Shown here piece after piece: positions 54,761-63,221 of a stretch of DNA of 64,000 bases. Origin of the DNA: Chloroflexi bacterium HGW-Chloroflexi-4 (GTDB lineage Bacteria > Chloroflexota > Anaerolineae > Anaerolineales > Anaerolineaceae); assembly GCA_002840715.1 (NCBI GenBank), contig PHBW01000012.1, positions 1,868 to 65,867 of the forward strand, in the 5' to 3' direction. The first letter of the stretch is position 1. The number at the start of each line of letters is the position of its first letter. The translations under genes were made by a program, and so were the position numbers. Under the pieces are notes generated by a model. That model did not search any database. It was not told the DNA's origin and was given only the letters and a program-made list of their open reading frames with translations.

Positions 54761-56164
54761 TTAGCCCTTACAAGAATCCCTTCTCGCCTTCACAAAGGCT
54801 CTCACTGTGCGACTGATATCTTCTTCGGTGGTTGCCCACGAACACACACTCACTCTGATGACCGGCATCTCATGCCATTTTCCACTGCCGCACCAACACT
54901 CGCCGGAGCGTTGCAAATTTCGCAACGTGGCTGCCGTCTCTTCTGGCGACCCGCAGGTCACCAACACCTGGTTGAAGACAACATCATTCAAGACATTGAA
55001 TCCTTCAGTCGTGATGTCTGTAGCAAATTGACATGCCCTGTCACACAGGCCGTCCACCAATTCCTCCACGCCACTTTTACCTAACAGTTTGAGCGTCGCC
55101 CACAACTCCACCGCCCTTCCACGGCGGGACATGTCGGGTGAATACAGCATTCCGTCGCGCTGGTCGCTGTAGAGGATGTAGTCTCCACTGGCCTGCATGG
55201 CCGTGATCATGGCATTGCGGTCCCTGCAGATCACGATACCGCAGTCATAGGGGGTGTTGAGCGTCTTGTGGCCATCCACCGACCACGAATCGGCCTTTTC
55301 CATCCCCATGGTTAAATACTGCTTATTCTTGGATGCGGCCGCCCATAAACCGAAAGCGCCATCCACGTGCACCCAGGCGCCGGCTTTGTTTGCCATGTCG
55401 CATATCTCGTCAATCGGGTCAAACGATCCGCTGTTCACATTGCCTGCCTGCAAGATCAATAAAGTGTTGTCATCCAACGCCGGAACCTTATCCGCGCGCA
55501 TGCGCCCCTGCTCATCCACAGGCACAAGTTCCACCCGGTCTTTTCCCAATCCTAAAATCGCCAGTGCTTTGAACACTGAACTGTGCGCTTCAGCACCCAC
55601 CACCACACGGATGGGCGGTGCCCCGAATAGTCCTTTCGTGTTGACATCCCAATCGGCGCGTCTAAGCAATTCATAACGGGCAGCAGCAAAACCCACCATT
55701 GTTGCCATGGATGTGCCGCTGACCAACCCCATTGCGCAATCTTTGGGAAGACCCAGTAAATCGTTCATCCACTGTTCGCTTACAGTTTCCAGCTTGGCCA
55801 TGATGGGTGAAGTCACATAAAGAGGCGCCAGTTGGTCCCAGACATCCGCCAGCCATTTCACTGCCAACACCGGTGCGAAGGAACCGCCCACAACCAGACC
55901 AAAGTACCGGCCGCCAGTGGTCGCCACTGTCGCCGGGGATCCATAGTCATGCAGCAGCTTTAACATGCTGGCCGGATCATCCGCATCAATCGGCATCGGT
56001 TCGTCAAAATGCTTCAAGTTTTGCAGCGCAATATCATTTGGGTAAACTTCTCTTTCAAAAATGCCGTCCAGATAATCAAGGGCATAATCTTTAGCCTGGT
56101 TGAACACCGCGCGATCACTTGCCAGTTTAATCATCCTGGCCTGTAATTTCTTGGATATTGCCAT
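54761..56164 (-). CDS. PLP-dependent group II amino-acid decarboxylase
   Basis: 467 aa. Type I PLP fold with VSGTSMATMVG (phosphate site), AEAHSSVFKA, VHVDGAFGLWAA (Asp to the pyridine N) and SWSVDGHKTLN with PLP-Lys300. The group contains aromatic-amino-acid, glutamate and cysteine-sulfinate decarboxylases. The substrate is not clear, though overall it looks closer to aromatic/tyrosine-type enzymes. Convergent with the GDH/ATP-binding operon, with about 55 bases between stops. Confidence 0.85.
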   Translation of the reverse strand: MAISKKLQARMIKLASDRAVFNQAKDYALDYLDGIFEREVYPNDIALQNLKHFDEPMPIDADDPASMLKLLHDYGSPATVATTGGRYFGLVVGGSFAPVLAVKWLADVWDQLAPLYVTSPIMAKLETVSEQWMNDLLGLPKDCAMGLVSGTSMATMVGFAAARYELLRRADWDVNTKGLFGAPPIRVVVGAEAHSSVFKALAILGLGKDRVELVPVDEQGRMRADKVPALDDNTLLILQAGNVNSGSFDPIDEICDMANKAGAWVHVDGAFGLWAAASKNKQYLTMGMEKADSWSVDGHKTLNTPYDCGIVICRDRNAMITAMQASGDYILYSDQRDGMLYSPDMSRRGRAVELWATLKLLGKSGVEELVDGLCDRACQFATDITTEGFNVLNDVVFNQVLVTCGSPEETAATLRNLQRSGECWCGSGKWHEMPVIRVSVCSWATTEEDISRTVRAFVKARRDSCKG

Positions 56165-56187
56165 GTTGGCTCCTCAATTAAAACGGA

Positions 56188-56736
56188 TTACTTTTCGCCA
56201 TACATCAACAGCCTGGCGTCAGGGTAAATTTTCTTATATAGTCCAAATAGTTCATCCACCGCATACCCCAAAGGGATGGAACCGGTTTGCTTAAAAGCTT
56301 TTTTGTAATGGCAGTACATTTTATGGGCTTGCGTGTCGAATAACATCATCTGCCCTACTTCACCACCCAGCCACGGAATTTGATACCTTGATTGCACGTA
56401 AGAGATGGCTTCCCGCGAAAAAGGAGAGTAAGACAGGGCTGCCACAACAATATTAGGTAAGGTTATACGCCAGCCATGTGGCACACGAAAATCTTTATTC
56501 ACCACTTCACTAAAGCTTTTCTGAGCGGCAACCAGGGCATCCAACCGGCCAAACAGATTATTTTCCCAATCGAGAAACAGATAATAATTTACAAACTTGA
56601 CCGGACCAAAAGTGGTCAATTTCGGCGAGACTGCCTGAAGCAATCCCCATGCACTTTTGTAATTTGGATCAAGGATGACCTTGTAATTGTTATATTTAAA
56701 TTGTTCAGTAAGATGGTTTAATACTTCTTCGATCAT
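56188..56736 (-). CDS. Protein of unknown function, 182 aa
   Basis: Starts at ATG 56736, which has SD AAAGGTGG; a longer frame from 56760 lacks one. No signal or membrane segment. Features: LFLDWENNLFGRLDALVAAQ, then FRVPHGWRITLPNIVVAALSYSP, which looks like a compact alpha/beta domain; no catalytic motif. I do not recognise the family. Lies 23 bases upstream of the decarboxylase gene on the same strand, so likely co-transcribed. Confidence 0.6.
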   Translation of the reverse strand: MIEEVLNHLTEQFKYNNYKVILDPNYKSAWGLLQAVSPKLTTFGPVKFVNYYLFLDWENNLFGRLDALVAAQKSFSEVVNKDFRVPHGWRITLPNIVVAALSYSPFSREAISYVQSRYQIPWLGGEVGQMMLFDTQAHKMYCHYKKAFKQTGSIPLGYAVDELFGLYKKIYPDARLLMYGEK

Positions 56737-56796
56737 AATTTTCCACCTTTTAATTATCAAATAATAACTGTAAGTATTGTCTTTTTTACAAATTAA

Positions 56797-57078
56797 CTAT
56801 TTGATGAACGAAAGCCCCGCTTCTTCCATCGCTGTTTTGATCTTTACCAAAGCATTGGGTCCGATGCCGTGCATTTTAGCCAGCTCACTCTCGGTGAACA
56901 TTGAGAAATCCGCCAATTCATTGATCCCCGAGGAGGCCAGCGCGCGCAAGGCTGGATGTGCCAAACAGTCAGGCAGACTCCCCTTGATTGCAGCGGTTGC
57001 TCGGTTAGCTTCTTCTCGTTTGTGTGGATCTGCCGTGATGGGACAGTTACTTTGCCGTTTTTCTTTTTTCTCTGTCAT
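56797..57078 (-). CDS. Small helix-hairpin-helix protein
   Basis: 93 aa. Basic, Lys/Arg-rich first 30 residues, then a domain like the C-terminal domain of RNA polymerase alpha: LAHPALRALASSGINELADF, then ELAKMHGIGPNALVKIKTAM (helix-hairpin-helix with GIGP). Predicted DNA binding; the exact role is unknown. Single gene between the unknown 182-aa gene and the phospholipase D-like pseudogene. Confidence 0.7.
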   Translation of the reverse strand: MTEKKEKRQSNCPITADPHKREEANRATAAIKGSLPDCLAHPALRALASSGINELADFSMFTESELAKMHGIGPNALVKIKTAMEEAGLSFIK

Positions 57079-57105
57079 AGCCCCATCTTATCATTTTTTA
57101 AATAA

Positions 57106-57135
57106 ATCCGTGAGAGAAAACACCCCCTCACGGAT
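57106..57135 (-). terminator. Terminator hairpin after the phospholipase D-like gene
   Basis: Perfect 9-bp stem ATCCGTGAG (57106-57114) with 57127-57135, 12-base loop, followed on minus by TTATTTAAAAAATG. Position right after the stop at 57157 fits. Confidence 0.5.
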
Positions 57136-57156
57136 CAAATCGGCAACAAGAAAGAA

Positions 57157-58709
57157 TCACCTTCCGGCAAAACGGATTCTGGAAAGCGCCTTCAAGTTCC
57201 CCGTCTTGTAATAAGGGATCGTCCAGGTGTCATCCACAGCTAGAGGATTGGCTTTTTTCAATTGAAGTAATTTCGCATAATACCTGAAGCGATAATGTTC
57301 ATAGAACCGCAAAATCTCAAGGCCATAGCGGTCTGCCAGATCCGTGTCGCCGCGAATGATGAGATAGTTTTCATCATTGCCGTTGCTGGCGGGCACGCTG
57401 AAATTGTGGCTGCCGCTGAGCACCACGGGGTGGTCGGTGGTGAAATCCACGACGACAGCCTTGGTATGCACCAACAAATTGCCGCGCTGCCCGCGCAGAC
57501 CTTCTTTCACCCAGCCTTCCAGCCCGCTTTTCAGCAAGGCTGGAGCTGTGAATTCTGCGGAGCGATCCGCGTGAAACCGGTGATGCGACTGGCCGTATTT
57601 TGAATGCCATAGCGCAGTATTGGATCATTTGGCAGCCCCAACAGGGCATCCAGAATTCGTTCGGGCAGCTTAAAGGCTGTTGCAAACAAGAGGTCCTTTT
57701 CAGCGGCCTGGATGATCTTCACAAAAGCATCCAGATCGGTTTGTTTGCTGCGTGGAGAGAACCCCGCGAATAGTGGCAACCCCTCTGGTACCGCGTTATT
57801 GGCGGTAATCCACTTTCTGGCAAAACTCACATCATCGGATACCCCGTTTTCGGTGAAATTCGTGCTGCCGCACAGCACAGCTTGCAGCTTTCGTTCTCCA
57901 GCGGCATCCACCTTGCTCAGCACAATGAACTTATCGTGGAATATCTTGTGCGTAACGCGGGGTTTTTTACTCCACGAAGGCAATCGGGTCAGATTGGATT
58001 CATTGATCTCCGTTTGTTCATCATTCTTCTTGGCATGATACAGCACACGGATGGTGACCTTGCGATCGAAAGCGGCATAAATGGCTTCCACAATGGCCTT
58101 GAGTTCATACTCATAAATGGCCACATCCAACGCCCATTTTTCGTCTTCAGCCTGAGATATAAAATTCAGAATCGCCTCCAGCAGCCCATTTTCGAGCCAC
58201 TCTCTGGCTTCCGTCGGCCACTGCTCAACCGCCAAATTTTTTTCCTGGCTCAATTGAGTATCCAGATCAGAGAATTTTCTGCCGAAAGCCTGGCTGGCTG
58301 CCACCGCCCGATTGAAATTTACATGCGGGTCTTTGGGTATGCCGTCATCAGTTTTCAATTCAACTTCAAGCACTTCGTCTTGTGTAAGTGCAGAACCATA
58401 GACCAGATGCACCTTATACTTGCAGGTCACACCCGGCTCTACACTGTAATCTGCCCAGCGGAATTTTTGCAGTGGCGCCAGATTACTGGGCGTTGCGCCC
58501 CATTCAGGAAGGTTATGCTGCATACCCGGAAACGTAAGTGAATTTAACAACCACTGCCATTTGAAGTGGCCTTCCTTCTTTTCAATGGCAAAACCGATCA
58601 AGTCTTTTTTTCGAGATTGATCCAGATCAATTGCCAACATAACCGAGTTTGTACCGGCATAGCCTTTTACTCTGAAATTATCTTGTGAATTCATGACCAA
58701 TTGGCGCAT
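57157..58709 (-). pseudogene. Phospholipase D-like protein split by a frameshift
   Basis: Two overlapping frames make one protein. The N-terminal part starts at ATG 58709 (SD GGAGGG) and ends at 57531; it has a beta-rich first domain and an HKD half-site H258-D-K260 (FHDKFIVL). The C-terminal part (57157-57537) has the second HKD half-site (VHTKAVVVDF). Both half-sites are needed for PLD-type phosphodiesterase activity. Reading in the second frame extends upstream as FHADRSAEFTAPALL, so the shift lies at roughly 57570-57580, at the T run GGTTTC on minus. Either a broken gene or a sequencing error. Confidence 0.75.
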
Positions 58710-58858
58710 TTTACCCTCCTGTAACTGAAAACCAAATAAGCACCCTGTTGTTGACCACATTGCAGATTGGGGATATTTACCACCGGAAATCCAAAGTTAG
58801 CCGCCATGCCCCCATGCTTATTTGTGATTATAGCAAATTGTCGTTTCCCATTTATTAA

Positions 58859-58886
58859 AAATCCACCTCAAAACTGAAGTGGATTT
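58859..58886 (-). terminator. Terminator hairpin after the DUF1801 gene
   Basis: 8-bp stem AAATCCAC (58859-58866) with 58879-58886, extended by three more pairs across one mismatch, followed on minus by TTTTAATAAA. It serves the gene ending at 58902. Confidence 0.6.
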
Positions 58887-58901
58887 CCCTAACTTATCCT
58901 A

Positions 58902-59285
58902 TTATTTTTTGCGCTTGGCTGCTGCTTTTGCCAGGTTCTCTTTAAGGCGAAACCTCACTATTTCACGCACCAAGTCCATCGGAATTTCTTCATCCAACGG
59001 GAACTGAACAGTCCCTTTTGATGTTTTGTATTTGGCCAATTCTTCCTGGAAATTCTCTATTCCTGAAGGTGCAGGGAAAAACCCAATATGATTTTTAAAA
59101 TAGGCAAAATGAACCAGGTTGCCTTCCTGACTGAAGGTGGGCATGGCGTAGGCCATCCTCTCTTCAGCATCAGGAACCTCGGATTTTATCACCGCTCTCA
59201 AATGCTTCAATTTTTCTTGAACTTCTTGCGGCGCCTCTGAAATGTATTGATCAATGGATGCGGCAGTTGCTTTTGTTTTTTCCAT
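58902..59285 (-). CDS. DUF1801 family protein (YdhG-like)
   Basis: 127 aa from ATG 59285 (GGGAG just upstream). Typical DUF1801 pattern: IDQYISEAPQEVQEKLKHLR, then EERMAYAMPTF, LVHFAYFKNHIGFFPAP, TSKGTVQFPLDEEIP, and a basic end. The family has a YdhG-like fold; some members have been tied to iron handling in B. subtilis, but function here is open. Single gene with its own terminator. Confidence 0.85.
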   Translation of the reverse strand: MEKTKATAASIDQYISEAPQEVQEKLKHLRAVIKSEVPDAEERMAYAMPTFSQEGNLVHFAYFKNHIGFFPAPSGIENFQEELAKYKTSKGTVQFPLDEEIPMDLVREIVRFRLKENLAKAAAKRKK

Positions 59286-59361
59286 GCTGACTCCCAATAA
59301 CTGGCTATGTAAATTGATAATATTTGTCTTATTATCCTGTATTTGATCAATTTTTACAAAT

Positions 59362-60918
59362 TTACATACCTTGCTTTTTTGGAATTTGCGCCAAGATATA
59401 TTCCGCCAGAGCTGTGATGGTCAGTGCAGGGTTGGCATTCAGATTGACAGGAACCACAGAGCCATCAGCAACATAAAGCCCCGGATAACCAAATACCCCG
59501 CCCTCACGATCAACCACCCCCTCCGCCGCGGAATTGCCCATCACGCAGCCACCCAGAATGTGCGCAGTTGTGGGGGCATCCAGCAACACTTCAAACCAAC
59601 TGCCTTTGGCAAAACCCTTCATTTTCTCAGCCATTTTACGCGTTACATCATTCGCGATGGGGATGTAGGTAGGGATGCGTTCGCCGTCCTTTGGCAAGGT
59701 TGAAGTCAAACCAACTCGGGTTCTCTTGAGCCGCAGATAATTTTCAGTGGATTGCATCACCAGAATTACAGAGGAGCGCGCACTTTGACCGGGAATCCAC
59801 AACCCGCGCAGAAACTGCAACGGATGCCTGAGAATATTGCCCAAAAATCGCAGCACCCGCGGAATTTTTCCGCCGCCATCGGTCAACACGGTCGCCAGGG
59901 CATACATCACATCTGACCCCTTATTATAACGAACCACTTCAATGTGGGTGTTTGCATCGGGGTAGATGCCCGAAGTAATGGCAATATGATCGTTCCAATC
60001 TTTGCTATGATCGCGCGAATCAACCCCCAGAATGGCCTCTGAATTGGTGCGAGTGAAATCACCCAGTTTTTCAGAAAGGTTGGGTAGCAGCCCTTTTTCT
60101 TTGCATTCCAGCAACAGCTTGACCGTCCCCAAAACGCCGCCGCTAAACACCACCCCGCCGCACTCAAAGATGGATTCCTTCTTTACCAGGCCGTGAGAAG
60201 TGATTGCATTAATTCGGTAGCGGTTTTCTGACAGGGGTTTAACTTCCTTAACCTCTGTTTCGGCAAGGATCCTGACGCCCAGCTTCTCGGCTAGGTAAAG
60301 ATAATTTTTATCGAGTGTGTTCTTGGCGCCGTTCGGGCATCCGATCATGCACGCACCGCAAAACTTGCAACCCGTCCGTTCCGGTCCTTCGCCGCCAAAA
60401 TAGGGGTCAGCTGCTGGTTTATCAGGCTCACCGAAGTAAACACCTACCGGGTTGATATGAAAGGTGTCTTCGCCGCGCAGTTCAATGCCTACTTCTCGCA
60501 AGATGGAATCCGCTTTACCAATACTTGGGCAAGTCACTGCCCCCAACATGCGGCTGGCTTCTTGATAATGAGGGGCGAGTTTTTGCTTCCATCCTCTGCC
60601 GCCCCATTCAGGTTTCTCGAAAATATCGTCATTGGGTACGATCAACTGGTTGGCATACACCAGGCTGCCGCCGCCTACACCCACCCCGTTCAGCACTAAA
60701 ACATGCCGCAGCAGCGTCAACGATTGAATGCCCAGTAGTCCCAGTTTTGGCATCCAGATGGATTGGCACAGATTCCAGTTGGTTTTGGGGAAATCCTGGT
60801 TGCGGTAGCGCTGTCCTTTTTCTAGCACCGCCACCTTGTAGCCTTTTTGCGCCAACCTCAAAGCGGATACCGCCCCGCCAAAACCTGACCCGATCACAAT
60901 GAAATCAAAAACACGCAT
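59362..60918 (-). CDS. GMC-family FAD-dependent oxidoreductase (cholesterol-oxidase-like)
   Basis: 518 aa. FAD-binding GxGxxG at the start (VIGSGFGGAVSALRL), then GVGVGGGSLVYANQL, a Cys-rich loop CKFCGACMIGCPNG (about 186-199), and the C-terminal GMC elements AHILGGCVMGNS and GLYVADGSVVPVNLNANP. Closest in pattern to cholesterol-oxidase-type GMC enzymes, which oxidise a sterol or other alcohol. The four Cys in the loop might hold an Fe-S cluster, which classical GMC enzymes lack. Substrate unknown. Confidence 0.85.
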   Translation of the reverse strand: MRVFDFIVIGSGFGGAVSALRLAQKGYKVAVLEKGQRYRNQDFPKTNWNLCQSIWMPKLGLLGIQSLTLLRHVLVLNGVGVGGGSLVYANQLIVPNDDIFEKPEWGGRGWKQKLAPHYQEASRMLGAVTCPSIGKADSILREVGIELRGEDTFHINPVGVYFGEPDKPAADPYFGGEGPERTGCKFCGACMIGCPNGAKNTLDKNYLYLAEKLGVRILAETEVKEVKPLSENRYRINAITSHGLVKKESIFECGGVVFSGGVLGTVKLLLECKEKGLLPNLSEKLGDFTRTNSEAILGVDSRDHSKDWNDHIAITSGIYPDANTHIEVVRYNKGSDVMYALATVLTDGGGKIPRVLRFLGNILRHPLQFLRGLWIPGQSARSSVILVMQSTENYLRLKRTRVGLTSTLPKDGERIPTYIPIANDVTRKMAEKMKGFAKGSWFEVLLDAPTTAHILGGCVMGNSAAEGVVDREGGVFGYPGLYVADGSVVPVNLNANPALTITALAEYILAQIPKKQGM

Positions 60919-61025
60919 TCTTCATTACCCTCTCGCAGCCTGGAATAAACCTATCAAATACATCACTTGTTAGGTTTATTAACACCTTCAATCTGGATAG
61001 TTATGTGCTTTATCGTAGTAAAAAA

Positions 61026-61052
61026 AGCAGGATTCATTGTTTGAACCCTGCT
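61026..61052 (-). terminator. Terminator hairpin after the UPF0210 gene
   Basis: AGCAGG (61026-61031) pairs with CCTGCT (61047-61052), extended by TTCA/TGAA over one mismatch, and on minus runs into TTTTTT. It ends the UPF0210/ACT operon. Confidence 0.7.
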
Positions 61053-61074
61053 GCCTATAAAAATTGAAATTATC

Positions 61075-62451
61075 TTAATTCTTCAAGCTGTGAATCGGTG
61101 CTGGGATCTTGCCGCCGAAGGCGATAAACCTCCCCGACTTGCCCACGCTGCGCACCGGCGCGATGGTGCTCTCGCCAAAAAGTCCGCCAAAGGCAACAAA
61201 CTCGCCGGCTTCCTTGCCCGGCACGGGGATGAGCCTAACCGCGGTGGTTTTGCCGTTGATCATACCGATGGCCATCTCATCCGCGATAATAGCCGAAATG
61301 GTCGCCGCGTCCACCGATCCGGGGATGGCAATCATATCCAACCCGACCGAACACACACTGGTCATGGCCTCGAGCTTTTCAAGCCCCAGACTGCCGTTAC
61401 GTACAGCATCCGCCAGATAGCGGTCTTCGCACACCGGGATGAATGCGCCACTTAAACCACCCACACTCTGGCTGGCAAAAGCGCCGCCTTTCTTTACTGC
61501 ATCATTGAGCATGGCTACAATGGCGGTCGTGCCGGGTGCGCCAATGGCATCCATGCCGAGAATCATCATGATCTCGCCCACGCTGTCACCCACGTTGGGA
61601 GTCGGCGCCAGTGATAGATCCACCACCCCAAAGGGGATCTTCAACTCAGCCGCCACACGCCTGCCGATCAATTCTCCGCAGCGCGTCACACGAAAGGCGG
61701 TTTCTTTGATCTCTTCAGCCAGATCGTGCAAGCCTAAATTCTCGGCGCCGTCATTGGCGATACGTCGTTCAAGCGCACGGGCAATCACCCCCGGGCCGCT
61801 CACACCAACGTTAATCACCACCTCATGCTGGTCCAACCCGTGGATGGCGCCTGCCATAAACGGATTGTCGCCTGGCTGGTTGGTAAACACCACGAACTTG
61901 GCCGCTGCAAAACCGCCCGAACCCGCGCTGCGTTCTGACAATTCCTTGATCACTTGACCCAACCTCGCGACAGCATCCATGTTGATGCCTGCGCGGGTGG
62001 AACCCACATTAACTGAGGAACAGATTTTTTGGGTAGTGCTGAGCGCTTCCGGGATGGAATTTATAAGTTCGGTATCACCGGAAGTTACCCCGTTGGCAAC
62101 ATCTGCAGAATAGCCGCCCAGAATATCGATGCCGACCAATGTGGCGGCTTCATCGAGCGCGTGTGCGATATGAATGAACCCTGCCGCGTCAAATCCGGCG
62201 CCAACATGCGCAATGGGGGTCACGGAAATGCGTTTATTAACCACCGGCACGGCATATTCACTGCTGATCTGTTCGCAGGTTTGCACTAGCTTTCCCGCAT
62301 GCCGGGTGATCTTTTCAATGATCGCCTGACTGGTTTGTTTCGCATCCGCCCTGTGGCAATCCAACAAGCTGATGCCCATGGTTACGGCGCGCACATCCAG
62401 GTTCTCTTTCTGGATCATTTCGACTGTTTTTAGAATATCTTCAGAACGCAT
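61075..62451 (-). CDS. UPF0210 (PFL-like, DUF711) family protein
   Basis: 458 aa, normal length. Family pattern: RSEDILKTVEMIQKENLDVRAVTMGISL at the start, ISVTPIAHVGAGFD, GSTRAGINMDAVARLG and the end SGRFIAFGGKIPAP. Members are almost always paired with an ACT-domain gene, as here (2 bases between them). The fold is related to glycyl radical enzymes, without a glycyl radical site. The biochemical role is not established. Confidence 0.92.
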   Translation of the reverse strand: MRSEDILKTVEMIQKENLDVRAVTMGISLLDCHRADAKQTSQAIIEKITRHAGKLVQTCEQISSEYAVPVVNKRISVTPIAHVGAGFDAAGFIHIAHALDEAATLVGIDILGGYSADVANGVTSGDTELINSIPEALSTTQKICSSVNVGSTRAGINMDAVARLGQVIKELSERSAGSGGFAAAKFVVFTNQPGDNPFMAGAIHGLDQHEVVINVGVSGPGVIARALERRIANDGAENLGLHDLAEEIKETAFRVTRCGELIGRRVAAELKIPFGVVDLSLAPTPNVGDSVGEIMMILGMDAIGAPGTTAIVAMLNDAVKKGGAFASQSVGGLSGAFIPVCEDRYLADAVRNGSLGLEKLEAMTSVCSVGLDMIAIPGSVDAATISAIIADEMAIGMINGKTTAVRLIPVPGKEAGEFVAFGGLFGESTIAPVRSVGKSGRFIAFGGKIPAPIHSLKN

Positions 62452-62453
62452 AA

Positions 62454-63041
62454 TTATTGCTCCCTTTTGGGGCGGATGGGCAGACTGATCTCGTTGACGG
62501 CTTTGAAAATGTCATGATGCTGCAGCACCACGCGCAAATGGTTTTCACGGCCAAAATCGACCAACGCCGTTCTGACTCCATTGATCGATGTGCAGCGGCT
62601 GAGATCAACTTCAAGCATCATCACAAATTCGCCATGCGACAATGTCGTCGAAAGGTCAAGAATGTTGATCTGATGTTTCACACAGAAACCCGCCACCCGC
62701 GCCACAAAACCGATCTGGTCCGCACCGCTGGCAGTCAACACATAACGGTTTTCAAGGTTATCCGACGAGGTTAGCGGTCCATCAATTGAATTGACCAGGA
62801 TGTTGAGCGGCGTGGAACTTTTTTGATCTACTTCAGCCAGTTTGGCTTCAATCATCTTCCGGGTGACAGCTTCAGGGAAGCTCGCCCGCAAGATCATGGT
62901 GTAATAACCGCACATCACGCTCTGGCGTGAATCCGCAATGTTGCCGGCCAGCTCGGCCAGCGCGCTTGAAATCTCATAGACAATGCCGATGCGATCCTGC
63001 GAGGTAATAGAAATAATGTATTCAATGGATTGGGTTGACAT
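62454..63041 (-). CDS. Double ACT-domain protein
   Basis: 195 aa. Two ACT-type domains: IEYIISITSQDRIGIVYEIS (1-80) and NRYVLTASGADQIGFVARVAG (about 97-175). ACT domains bind amino acids as regulators. The usual partner of UPF0210 is a single ACT of about 90 aa (UPF0237); this one is twice as long, resembling GcvR. SD AGGT is weak. Its promoter region contains phased palindromes. Confidence 0.85.
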   Translation of the reverse strand: MSTQSIEYIISITSQDRIGIVYEISSALAELAGNIADSRQSVMCGYYTMILRASFPEAVTRKMIEAKLAEVDQKSSTPLNILVNSIDGPLTSSDNLENRYVLTASGADQIGFVARVAGFCVKHQINILDLSTTLSHGEFVMMLEVDLSRCTSINGVRTALVDFGRENHLRVVLQHHDIFKAVNEISLPIRPKREQ

Positions 63042-63068
63042 GGTTTTACCTGATGTTCTGAACCGAGA

Positions 63069-63086
63069 TATAATGGGTTCATTATA
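63069..63086 (-). promoter_or_regulatory. Promoter of the ACT/UPF0210 operon with palindromic -10 region
   Basis: On minus a perfect TATAAT (63081-63086 reversed) lies about 40 bases before ATG 63041. The -10 is the arm of a perfect inverted repeat TATAATG (63069-63075)/CATTATA (63080-63086) with 4 bases between, a likely operator or a second promoter on plus. No clear -35 is seen, so an activator may be needed. Confidence 0.55.
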
Positions 63087-63119
63087 CCCAAAAGTGATTT
63101 TTGGTTTTTATAAAAAAAA

Positions 63120-63207
63120 GCTTTCACCGGTAATGAAAGCCTTGACTTCAATCTTTTCATTACCAATGAAAACTTATGGCTTAACCTTTTCACTGTCAAT
63201 GAAAAAG
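63120..63207. repeat. Three palindromes spaced exactly 33 bp apart
   Basis: Repeats of TTTCA-N7-TGAAA form: CTTTCACCGGTAATGAAAG from 63121, TTTTCATTACCAATGAAAA from 63154, TTTTCACTGTCAATGAAAA from 63187. The start-to-start distance is 33 both times, about three DNA turns. They lie between the end of the epimerase gene and the ACT promoter, at about -45 to -130 from its start point. Possible activator sites; a set of small RNA hairpins after the epimerase is the alternative. Confidence 0.75.
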
Positions 63208-63221
63208 TCAGTAATTCGCCT

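Noticed and set aside
57157-57537. Separate small PLD-type gene with TTG start
   Set aside because: It is the C-terminal half of the upstream frame, with no SD of its own; better seen as one frameshifted gene.
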